Below, piece after piece: positions 26,265 through 33,767 of a stretch of DNA of 53,899 bases; positions within the stretch are counted from its first letter, which is position 1, and each line of letters opens with the position of its first letter. The stretch comes from Hyphomicrobiales bacterium (GTDB taxonomy: Bacteria; Pseudomonadota; Alphaproteobacteria; Rhizobiales; Beijerinckiaceae). Under the pieces are notes generated by a model, which ran no database searches, was not told the origin of the DNA, and saw only the letters and a list, made by a program, of their open reading frames with translations. The DNA is taken from contig UCBZ01000070.1 of NCBI GenBank assembly GCA_900470775.1, forward strand, positions 1 through 53,899, written 5' to 3'. A program made the position numbers and the translations under genes.

Positions 26265-26854
26265 TGGCGGATCCCGAGGAGGAGTTCATCCGGAACGTCG
26301 TCAATGCGATCGAGGCGTGTGAGGTCGATAAGGATGTCGATCAGGCCCCACAGATCCGGAAGATCGCGAGCATGATGAAGCTGCATGCTCGGGATCCGAT
26401 GTTTCTGGTCTTCATGCTGACCTGGATTAGGGCCGGCATGGTCATGACGACGCTGAAGGCGGTCAACGCTTCGGCGACGACGCTAAAGCAGGCCGCACAG
26501 AAGAACCTGGAGGCGAGCGATCGCCTCCAGGTTCAGTCCTTTGCCCGCCGATTCGCAGGGCTGCTGATCACTGCCGGCATGGCCCTATCGGCGATGGCGG
26601 GAGCCTATTTCACATCCGCTGCGTCATTCAGGGTTGGGTATGCGGAAGGTCTCCAATCTACTCACCTGTTGCGGGACGTCCTGGCGTCCCCCGACGGGCC
26701 TGCGGTGGCGGGACTAATCGCGGGCGGCGAGCTTTCTTCGCTCGCCAACTGCGACAAACCGGGCTGGACGAAAAGGGGTGAGCACTGTGTCCCGTTCAGC
26801 GTCATCCGGAGCGATGGCGTACCCCACGTCGTGGGATGGCGGATTCGGCGCTGA
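26264..26854 (+). CDS. TraM-like membrane protein (196 aa)
   Basis: A 196-residue protein: MADPEEEFIRNVVNAIEACE, then ARDPMFLVFMLTWIRAGMV and a helical linker KQAAQKNLEASDRL, then one membrane span FAGLLITAGMALSAMAGAYF. The opening DPEEEFIR with the following DPMFLVFML layout recalls the small TraM proteins encoded next to TraL in IncP-like transfer regions, but the similarity is by eye and modest. The start (GTG 26261 or ATG 26264) overlaps the stop of the ATPase gene, so the two are coupled and probably interact at the membrane. Confidence 0.5.
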   Translation: MADPEEEFIRNVVNAIEACEVDKDVDQAPQIRKIASMMKLHARDPMFLVFMLTWIRAGMVMTTLKAVNASATTLKQAAQKNLEASDRLQVQSFARRFAGLLITAGMALSAMAGAYFTSAASFRVGYAEGLQSTHLLRDVLASPDGPAVAGLIAGGELSSLANCDKPGWTKRGEHCVPFSVIRSDGVPHVVGWRIRR

Positions 26855-26863
26855 GCGTTCGCG

Positions 26864-27307
26864 ATGCCCAGGCGCGTCCATATTCTCGCTCGCGAGATCA
26901 ACATTATCGAAGCAGGCGTTGAAACCCAGCGCCTGCTTCGATGCCGTCCGCCAGAGCGTCGCCGGCGCTACGCCGCAATATGCAGATATCTGGGCTTCGA
27001 CGACGAGCGATCAGTCGCTGTCGTAGTGATCGAAAAACAAGGCGTTGTCGCCCATGTCTCTTGCCGGCGAGCACTGGTGGTCTGCCCCTATCGTCCGGGC
27101 TTGAACGAGCGGCTCAAAAGCTTCGGCCACGGCAACATCCAGTTCAACATCCATTTCAAATGCTGGGCCGTGCGCGCAGACGATGACGCCACCATCGACC
27201 GTGTCGTGCGCATGCTGCTCAAACATCTTGAGGCCGTCATTCTTCAGGCTGACGACCTCGCCCTGGTACTGAGCGCATCAGGGACGCTACCGCCGCCGTC
27301 CTCGTAG
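26864..27307 (+). CDS. Hypothetical protein (147 aa)
   Basis: Not recognised. It starts at ATG 26864, 9 bp after the previous stop, and runs 147 residues (MPRRVHILAREINIIEAGVE). The central part (AVVVIEKQGVVAHVSCRRAL, NIQFNIHFKCWAVRADDD) has alternating strands that could be a small alpha/beta domain. No ribosome-binding site is evident. It is close to the end of the transfer-like module and converges on the aldehyde dehydrogenase gene. Confidence 0.4.
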   Translation: MPRRVHILAREINIIEAGVETQRLLRCRPPERRRRYAAICRYLGFDDERSVAVVVIEKQGVVAHVSCRRALVVCPYRPGLNERLKSFGHGNIQFNIHFKCWAVRADDDATIDRVVRMLLKHLEAVILQADDLALVLSASGTLPPPSS

Positions 27308-27332
27308 AATCGCACCGAGCGGCAGGCGCCGC

Positions 27333-28715
27333 TCAGCTCCTGCGCATCAGGATCATCTTCTCCTGCGTCATGTCGCGCATGGAAAATGGAATGCCGCCGG
27401 TGCCGTAGCCGGATTCGCGCCGGCCGGCGAAGGGCATCCAGTCCGTGCGGAAGGTAGTGGGATCGTTGATCATCACGGCCGAGGCGTCGAGCCGGTTGGC
27501 GGCCCGCATGGCGATGTCGATGTCCTGCGCGAAGATGCTGGCCTGGAATGCGACCGGCAGCGCGTTCGCCCGCGCGATGGCGTCGTCGAGCTCGCTGTAG
27601 CGGTAGACGCAGACCACCGGGCCGAAGATTTCAAGCTGCGAGACTCTGGCGCCCCCGGGCGGGTCGAGCAGCACGGTCGGCTCGAGGGTCGTCTCGGAAA
27701 CCCAGCCGCCCCCCGTGGCGATGCTGGCACCGGTTACGACCGCTTCCTCGACCCAGGAGGAGATACGACCGGCCTCCTTCGGCAGGATCAGCGGGCCAAG
27801 CTCGGTATCCATCGAGACGGGATCGCCGACCTTGAGTGCGTTCACCCGCGCGACGAGGCGCTCGGTGAATTCGGCTGCTATGTCTCGATGCACGAAGATC
27901 CGCTGCGTCGAGACGCAGACCTGACCGGCATGGTAGTAGCCGCCCTTGATGATCGGCTCGATGATCTTGCCGAGATCGGCGCTGCGATCGACGATGGCCG
28001 GGGCCGCGCCGCCATGCTCCAGGGCCGAGCGCGCGCCATGCGCCAGCTTGGAATGCAGATACCAGCCCACATTCGCCGAGCCGATGAAGCTGAGGAACGC
28101 GACGCGCGGATCGGTGGCGAGCTTTTCGGCGAGTTCTGTCGTCTCGGGGATGAAGCTCTGGCACCAGGCTTCCGGCAGCCCGGTCTCATGCACCAGCGCG
28201 ACGAAGTCGAGGCAGGACAGCGGCGTCGTGCCCGCCGGCTTGATGATGACCGGGCAACCGACCGCGATCGCCGGCACGACCTGATGCACGATCAGATTCA
28301 GCGGATGGTTGAAGGCCGAGATCGCGGCGACGATGCCGATCGGCTCCTTGGTGGTGAAGGCCCAGCGATCGACCGCCGCAGGCGACAGGCCCATCGGGAT
28401 CTCCCGGCCAGCAAAATTGCGCAGCTCGTCGGCAGCGTTGTGGATGCCGTCGATGGCGCGTGTCACCTCGACGATGGCATCCGTCAGCGGCTTGCCGCCC
28501 TCGCGCGCGATCTGCATGCCGAAATGGTCGCGCTTGCCTTCCACTAATGTCGCGAGGCGGCGCAGGATGGCAATGCGCTCATGTGGCTTCAGCCAGCCGT
28601 CGCGGTCGCGGAAGGCGCGCTCCGCTGCCGTGAGCTTGGTCTCAAGCGCGGCCGCGTCGTCGGTCGCGATTTCGATGATCGGGGCACGGTCGAATGCCTG
28701 GACGACTTGCAGCAT
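27333..28715 (-). CDS. Aldehyde dehydrogenase (NAD(P)+)
   Basis: A 460-residue enzyme of the aldehyde dehydrogenase superfamily. Active-site residues are in place: N136 (ISAFNHPLN), the general base E233 (ALEHGG) and the nucleophile C267 (GQVCVSTQR). The IIKPAGTTPLS cofactor loop is typical. The sequence looks closer to the lactaldehyde, phosphonoacetaldehyde and non-phosphorylating glyceraldehyde-3-phosphate group than to betaine aldehyde enzymes. It starts 15 bp after the end of the ThDP-enzyme gene, so the two probably form an operon in which the aldehyde made by one is oxidised by the other. The actual substrate is not known. Confidence 0.88.
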   Translation of the reverse strand: MLQVVQAFDRAPIIEIATDDAAALETKLTAAERAFRDRDGWLKPHERIAILRRLATLVEGKRDHFGMQIAREGGKPLTDAIVEVTRAIDGIHNAADELRNFAGREIPMGLSPAAVDRWAFTTKEPIGIVAAISAFNHPLNLIVHQVVPAIAVGCPVIIKPAGTTPLSCLDFVALVHETGLPEAWCQSFIPETTELAEKLATDPRVAFLSFIGSANVGWYLHSKLAHGARSALEHGGAAPAIVDRSADLGKIIEPIIKGGYYHAGQVCVSTQRIFVHRDIAAEFTERLVARVNALKVGDPVSMDTELGPLILPKEAGRISSWVEEAVVTGASIATGGGWVSETTLEPTVLLDPPGGARVSQLEIFGPVVCVYRYSELDDAIARANALPVAFQASIFAQDIDIAMRAANRLDASAVMINDPTTFRTDWMPFAGRRESGYGTGGIPFSMRDMTQEKMILMRRS

Positions 28716-28730
28716 GAGGAAATCTCCTGA

Positions 28731-30386
28731 TCAGGCGAGCTGGATGTCGGGGCTGCGGTTGCGCAGTTCCTCGACGAGCACGCGCGTGTTCTCGGAATAG
28801 TCGATCGGGATCTCGACGAGATGGACGCCGCCGCCGGTAAAGGCGGCCTCCAGCGTCGGGATCAGCTCCGCAACAGCCGTCACCCGCGAGCCCTTGGCAC
28901 CATAGGCCTGCGCATAGCGGACGAAATCCGGGTTGCCGAAGGTCATGCCGAAATCGGGGAAGTTATCGACCGACTGCTTCCAGCGGATCATACCATAGGC
29001 GTTGTCGTTGAGGATCACGACGACGAGGTTCAGGCCGAGCCGGACGGCGGTTTCCATCTCCTGCGAGTTCATCATGAAGCCGCCGTCGCCGCAGACGGCC
29101 ATGACGCGGCGCTCGGGGTAGAGCATCGCCGCCATCATCGCCGAGGGCAGGCCTGCGCCCATCGTCGCCAGCGCGTTGTCGAGAAGCAGCGTGTTGGCGA
29201 CATGGGTGCGGTAGTTCCGCGCGAACCAGATCTTGTACATGCCGTTGTCGAGGCAGACGATGCCGTCCTCCGGCATCACCGCGCGCACATCATGGACGAT
29301 GCGCTGCGGCGTGATCGGGAAGCGGTCTTCCTCGGAGCGGTCATTGATCCTGGCCAGGATTTTCTGGCGCAGCTCCAGCATCGATGGATCGCCGACGAGC
29401 TTGCCTTCGAGCCTGTCGGCAAGCCCCGTCACGGTCGCGCCGATATCGCCGATCACCTCGGCGTCCGGGTGGTAGACCTGTTCGACATTGGCCGACTGGT
29501 AGCCGATATGGATGACCTTGGAACCACCGGCCCTCTTCATCAGGAAGGGCGGCTTCTCGATCGTGTCGTGCCCGATCGCGATGATCAGGTCGGCATGGTC
29601 GACCGCTTGGTGGACGTAGTCGCGCTCCGATAGCGCGGCGGTGCCCATATAGAGGTTGGAGCCGCCCGTGACGGCGCCCTTGCCCATCTGCGTGTTGAAG
29701 AAGGGTAGCCGGGTCCGCCGTACGAAGGACGACAGTTCCTCGACCAGCCGGGGCCGGTTGCCTGCCGCCCCGATCATCACCAGCGGCCGCTTGGCCGCCA
29801 GAATCATCTCGGCTGCACGATCGAGCGCCGCGCCTTGCGCGATCGGTCGCTCCAGCGGGTGGATCGGGATCAGGGAGACATCCGCAACTTCTTCCGCTGC
29901 GACGTCCTCGGGCAGTTCGAGATGGACCGGGCCCGGCCGCTCTTCCATGGCCACGCGGAAAGCGTCTCGCACGACTGAAGGGATGCTGGCTGCGTTGACG
30001 ATCTGGCGCGTCATCTTGGTCAGCGGCTTCATCGAGGCGACGACATCGACGATCTGGAAGCGCGCCTGCTTGGCGGTCATGATCGCCTTCTGGCCGGTGA
30101 TCAGGATCATCGGCATGGCGCCGAGATGCGCATAAGCCGCGCCGGTCGAGAAGTTGAGCGCGCCCGGCCCCAGCGTCGCGATGCAGACACCGGGCTTACC
30201 CGTTAGACGGCCATGGGTCGCCGCCATGAACGCGGCCGCCTGCTCGTGCCGCGTCAGGATCAGCTGGATCTTCGAGGTCCGCAGCGATTCGAGGACGTCG
30301 AGATTTTCCTCACCCGGGACGCCGAAGATGCGATCCACGCCCTCTGCCTCCAAAGCGGCAACCAGCAGATCAGAACCCTTCCGCAT
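28731..30386 (-). CDS. Thiamine-diphosphate enzyme, acetolactate synthase-like
   Basis: A 551-residue ThDP-dependent enzyme of the acetolactate synthase large-subunit family. The ThDP-activating glutamate is E48 in TRHEQAAAFMA; the diphosphate-binding block is GDGGFMMNSQEMETA followed by NDNAYGM. The central domain (residues about 190-330) is of the FAD/ADP type. The start at 30386 (MRKGSDLL) has a GGGAGAG ribosome-binding site; the frame is open further upstream without support. No regulatory small subunit is nearby and the partner is an aldehyde dehydrogenase, so a catabolic role (2-oxoacid decarboxylation or ligation) is more likely than valine synthesis. Confidence 0.85.
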   Translation of the reverse strand: MRKGSDLLVAALEAEGVDRIFGVPGEENLDVLESLRTSKIQLILTRHEQAAAFMAATHGRLTGKPGVCIATLGPGALNFSTGAAYAHLGAMPMILITGQKAIMTAKQARFQIVDVVASMKPLTKMTRQIVNAASIPSVVRDAFRVAMEERPGPVHLELPEDVAAEEVADVSLIPIHPLERPIAQGAALDRAAEMILAAKRPLVMIGAAGNRPRLVEELSSFVRRTRLPFFNTQMGKGAVTGGSNLYMGTAALSERDYVHQAVDHADLIIAIGHDTIEKPPFLMKRAGGSKVIHIGYQSANVEQVYHPDAEVIGDIGATVTGLADRLEGKLVGDPSMLELRQKILARINDRSEEDRFPITPQRIVHDVRAVMPEDGIVCLDNGMYKIWFARNYRTHVANTLLLDNALATMGAGLPSAMMAAMLYPERRVMAVCGDGGFMMNSQEMETAVRLGLNLVVVILNDNAYGMIRWKQSVDNFPDFGMTFGNPDFVRYAQAYGAKGSRVTAVAELIPTLEAAFTGGGVHLVEIPIDYSENTRVLVEELRNRSPDIQLA

Positions 30387-30961
30387 AACAATCTCTCCCC
30401 AATGCGCTGGCAGTTCATATGGCGTCGCCAGCGAGCAACTTCGAGAATGAGGCAAGCGATGCGATGGGCGATAGCGCGAGAGGTGGCTACCAAGATGCGC
30501 ACATCCAGGAAGGCTTGCCCTTGCGGTCCGCATCGCCGAGCTATGCGGCAAGCAATGGGTTCGATACGCCGCCTCAGGCCTGGCAGGCCTGCACCCCCAT
30601 CAGGGCCGAGCGCGGATAGAATGGGCCAGGATTCGCGCAGTTCCACCCTCTACCGCCGGTCCGACAGCGATCGGGAGTGCTTGTGCACCCCCAGATTCCT
30701 CCATGCTCCCCTATCCCCAGCGGATTCGATGGTGGTGCATGACGCGTATGTTCCGCCGACGACCTCCGGCAGGCCTGATCTCTCGCTTCGGCGCCTTTCC
30801 GCGGTTCAAGACATCCCATTCACGCTCGGTCGCGGCGCTGCAGCCACAGGGGCCATCAATGGCCAGAACTGCGAAACCGGCCGGGACCCGGCGCGATTTC
30901 GGCTGTCTGCTGAGTTTTTTGGGAAGATTTCTGATTGCTAGGAGAAAACCCCCTGGAAAGC

Positions 30962-31342
30962 GCACGATACCACGTTTTTGCAGCAGTCCGGTGGAGCAGC
31001 GTCAAAAGCGGTCCGTCGATAAAGTGCACGAGATACAAAACTGGCGCTCGGGACCGCCAGTTTCGTAAGGGCCGTGCCGGGAAGCGAAGGCACGAGATAC
31101 AAAAGTTACGGCGGTGCCGTAGCTTTCGTCTTTCAAGGGCACGATACCGCAAACCCGACGGAGTCCGCCGGGGGGCGGTTCCGTCAGGTTTGCGTCGCGA
31201 AGTGAACTGAAGAGTGCACGATACCACAAATCTGGCGCTGGACCGCCAGATTTGGATCAGTGCACGACCTGCAGTTTTAAGGCACGAGATACAAAGTCGC
31301 TGCACCACGCCGCAGCAACTTCGTTTATCCTCGCAAGCGAGG
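30962..31342. repeat. Array of seed-plus-hairpin units
   Basis: Six units start with a shared seed, either GCACGATACC (30962, 31139, 31216) or GCACGAGATAC (31026, 31090, 31282), each followed by a different palindrome. Stems: 31038-31046/31055-31063 (9 bp, perfect), 31102-31112/31116-31126 (10 of 11 pairs), 31148-31169/31174-31194 (8, 6 and 5 bp in series), 31227-31237/31244-31254 (11 bp, perfect), and 31294-31303/31312-31321 (4 plus 5 bp). The first unit pairs poorly, a short seed without stem lies at 31262, and a 6-bp hairpin closes the array at 31329-31342. Unit lengths vary from 46 to 77 bases. Confidence 0.75.
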
Positions 31343-31544
31343 CGATCCCGCGCGTCGGATTTCATCCGCCGCGCCACCCTGACAGGGCGGCTGCGTGATT
31401 TCCAAGAACGGCGCTACGACGCACCGAAACAAGGGCGGTAACAGGTACCACCGCTCCCGACGCTGCAGAACAGTGGCCTCGGGCTCACGTCCAGTCAGTC
31501 GCTCGCCATCTTTTCAGCAGGTTGACTCCTCAGCGGTTGCAGGC

Positions 31545-31559
31545 GAACAAATAAGGAAC
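31545..31559 (+). promoter_or_regulatory. LexA box (SOS operator), alphaproteobacterial type
   Basis: GAAC (31545-31548), seven bases AAATAAG, GAAC (31556-31559). This is the direct-repeat LexA site of Alphaproteobacteria (GTTC-N7-GTTC read on the other strand). It ends 23 bp before the imuA start, where a repressor would block transcription. Confidence 0.88.
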
Positions 31560-31582
31560 ATACACCTTCCGAGTTTCGCCTC

Positions 31583-32335
31583 TTGTCCAGCCCAGTCATC
31601 ATCGAGGACCTCCGCGCTCAGATAAGTCGCTTGCAGGGTAGCGGGCTTCGGTGCGCTGCCACGATGCCCTTCGGAGTGCCGGAAGTTGACGCACGCTTGC
31701 CGAATCGTGGTCTCGAGCTCGGTGCCCTTCACGAAGTTGCCGGGGGCGGCAACGGCGCGATCGACGGGGCGGCCGCATCGCTTTTTGTCGCCGGTATCGC
31801 CGCGCGCACGACGGGCAAGGTCCTTTGGTGCCTGACGCGTGCCGATCTCTTCGCGCCGGCGATCGCGCAGGTCGGCCTCGCCGCCGATCGCGTGATCTAC
31901 GTCGAGGCCGGCGACGACAAGACCGTGCTCGCCTGCGCCGAAGAAGGCCTGCGTCATGGTGGGCTCGGCGCTGTCGTGGGCGAGATCGCACGGTTGTCGA
32001 TGACCGCCTCACGTCGCCTTCAGCTCGCGGCGGAGGGTTCAGGGACGATCGCACTCGCGATCCGGCGATGGCGACGACAGACCGATGCGGTCGACTTCGG
32101 TCAACCGACGGCTGCAGTGACGCGATGGCGGGTCTCAGTACTCCCTTCCGTTCCTCTGCCTGTTCCCGGCGTCGGACGTGCCCGATGGCTCGTCGAACTC
32201 ATCCGTTGCCGTGCCGGCGAAAGCGCCGATTTCGAACTGGAGGCCTGCGATGGCACGGGTCGTCTCGCTCTACCTCCCGACCTGGGCCACCGATCGCCGG
32301 AGAAGGAGATCTGGCGCCGCTTCGCCTCAGCCTGA
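31583..32335 (+). CDS. imuA: ImuA, RecA-like SOS mutagenesis factor
   Basis: A 250-residue protein of the ImuA group. It is RecA-like but lacks a standard P-loop lysine, having GGGNGAIDGAAASLF in that place. Other parts read TTGKVLWCLTRADLFAPA and AVVGEIARLSMTASRRLQLAAE. In well-studied bacteria ImuA works with ImuB and the DnaE2 polymerase in damage-induced mutagenesis. The start is a TTG at 31583, 23 bp after a LexA box. The 3' end overlaps the imuB gene by 86 bp. The order imuA-imuB-dnaE2 makes the assignment firm. Confidence 0.92.
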   Translation: MSSPVIIEDLRAQISRLQGSGLRCAATMPFGVPEVDARLPNRGLELGALHEVAGGGNGAIDGAAASLFVAGIAARTTGKVLWCLTRADLFAPAIAQVGLAADRVIYVEAGDDKTVLACAEEGLRHGGLGAVVGEIARLSMTASRRLQLAAEGSGTIALAIRRWRRQTDAVDFGQPTAAVTRWRVSVLPSVPLPVPGVGRARWLVELIRCRAGESADFELEACDGTGRLALPPDLGHRSPEKEIWRRFASA

Positions 32336-33767
32336 GGCCGGGCTGGCTCTCGCCGCCCATGACGGCCGCCGGCGCGTCGTCGTCGCTGCGGATCTGCTGG
32401 CGCAGCAGGCTGGCGTGCGTATCGGCATGCCCGCGACAAAGGCACAGGTCCTCGTGCCGGGGCTGACGCTCGAGGATGCCGACATCGCCGCCGACCTGGA
32501 GTCGCTCGATGCTCTGGCTGGATGGATGCTGCGCTATTCACCCATCGTCGCGGCGGACCCGCCCGCAGGCATCGTTCTGGACACCACAGGCGCCGATCAC
32601 CTCCGAGGGGGCGAGGAGGCCATGCTGGAGGGCCTGGTCGTGCGATTGGCAGCGTCGGGGGTCGACGCACGCGCCTCTGTCGCCGACAGCTGGGGCGTCG
32701 CGCACGGGCTGGCTCGGTTCGGGCGGTCGCGGATCGTCATCGCGGAGGCTGGCGCCGAAGCGGTGATCGCTCCCCTGCCACTGGCGGCCTTGCGCCTACC
32801 GGCCGAGATCGTCGTCGGCCTCAGGACGCTTGGCTTCGACACGGTGGGAGATCTGCTTGCGCAGCCGCGTGCGCCACTGGTCCTGCGCTTCGGGCCCGAG
32901 TTGGGGCGGAGGCTCGATCAGGCCCTGGGGCAAGTTCGGGAGCCGATCGAACCGATCCGCCCGCGCGACATCGTCGAGGTGCGACGTGTCTTCGCCGAGC
33001 CGATCGGCGCAGCGGAAACGATCGCCAAGTACGTTGCCAAGCTCGTCGGCGAACTCTGTCGGCAGCTGGAAGCGCGCGGTCTGGGTGTCAGGCATCTCGA
33101 CCTGATCTGCGAGCGGGTCGATAGCCGGACCGAAGCCGTGCGCGTGATGACAGCGATACCGGTTCGCGACGCCAGGCGGCTGACGCGCCTGCTTACCGAC
33201 AAAATCGAGACCATCGACCCCGGGTTTGGAATCGAGATCATGTCGCTGGCGGCGACGTTAGCGGAGCCGTTGGCCAACACGCAGCATGTCGCATCTCTTG
33301 TGGAGCCGGCGGTGCCGGACGTCTCCGGCCTGATCGACACACTCGCCAACCGGGTCGGGGAGCGTAAGCTCTATCGGATCGCACCCGTCGCCAGCGACGT
33401 GCCGGAGCGCTCAGTCCGCAAGGTTCTACCCATGGCGACCGAGACGGGTGGGGGCTGGAACGGCGAGTGGCCTCGTCCCTCGCGGCTTCTGGCGCCGGCG
33501 GAGCCGATCGAGACGGTCGCGCTGCTGCCTGACCATCCGCCGGTGACGTTTTCCTGGCGCGGCGTCCGCCGCCGCGTGAAGCGGGCCGACGGCCCCGAAC
33601 GGATCTTCGGCGAGTGGTGGCGCCGTGATGCCGAGCTGTCGGCCGTGCGGGACTACTTCCGGGTCGAGGACGAGGCTGGCGAACGCTACTGGATCTATCG
33701 CGCCGGCGATGGCGAGGACCCCGGGACCGGATCGCACCGCTGGTTCGTCCATGGAATCTTCGGATGA
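32250..33767 (+). CDS. imuB: ImuB, Y-family polymerase-like protein
   Basis: A 505-residue protein. It opens MARVVSLYLPTWATDRRRRR, the usual ImuB start, in which the catalytic aspartate of true Y-family polymerases is absent; it continues with little-finger-type sequence (VRRVFAEPIGAAETI). ImuB is a non-catalytic Y-family member that links the beta clamp, ImuA and DnaE2. Start 32250 is chosen on similarity; a GTG at 32178 is in frame. The stop overlaps the dnaE2 start (ATGA, 33764-33767), so the two are coupled. Confidence 0.92.
   Translation: MARVVSLYLPTWATDRRRRRSGAASPQPEAGLALAAHDGRRRVVVAADLLAQQAGVRIGMPATKAQVLVPGLTLEDADIAADLESLDALAGWMLRYSPIVAADPPAGIVLDTTGADHLRGGEEAMLEGLVVRLAASGVDARASVADSWGVAHGLARFGRSRIVIAEAGAEAVIAPLPLAALRLPAEIVVGLRTLGFDTVGDLLAQPRAPLVLRFGPELGRRLDQALGQVREPIEPIRPRDIVEVRRVFAEPIGAAETIAKYVAKLVGELCRQLEARGLGVRHLDLICERVDSRTEAVRVMTAIPVRDARRLTRLLTDKIETIDPGFGIEIMSLAATLAEPLANTQHVASLVEPAVPDVSGLIDTLANRVGERKLYRIAPVASDVPERSVRKVLPMATETGGGWNGEWPRPSRLLAPAEPIETVALLPDHPPVTFSWRGVRRRVKRADGPERIFGEWWRRDAELSAVRDYFRVEDEAGERYWIYRAGDGEDPGTGSHRWFVHGIFG

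Larger units (their letters stand above)
30387..31582. other. 1.2-kb intergenic region with hairpin array
   Basis: The region lies between the divergent ThDP-enzyme and imuA genes. Several frames are open but all look incidental, including one of 173 codons that reads straight through the repeats. The middle (30962-31342) is an array of hairpins described separately. The right end holds the LexA box of the imuA operon. Confidence 0.6.

Noticed and set aside
21238..26854. Complete conjugation or type IV secretion system
   Set aside because: No relaxase, coupling protein or VirB-like genes were found in the window; only TraL/TraM-like and helicase-like genes are seen.
28731..30386. Biosynthetic ilvB
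   Set aside because: No ilvN partner and an aldehyde dehydrogenase in the same operon; the family call is kept but not the gene symbol.
30962..31342. CRISPR array
   Set aside because: Seeds are only 10-11 bases, spacing is 46-77, the intervening parts are self-complementary, and no cas gene is present.
30962..31342. Integron attC array
   Set aside because: No integron integrase and no RYYYAAC/GTTRRRY core sites; there are no cassette genes between the hairpins.
30856..31377. 173-codon minus-strand frame across the hairpin array
   Set aside because: It consists of translated repeat units (CISCL and YRAL patterns) and is open only because the repeats lack stops.
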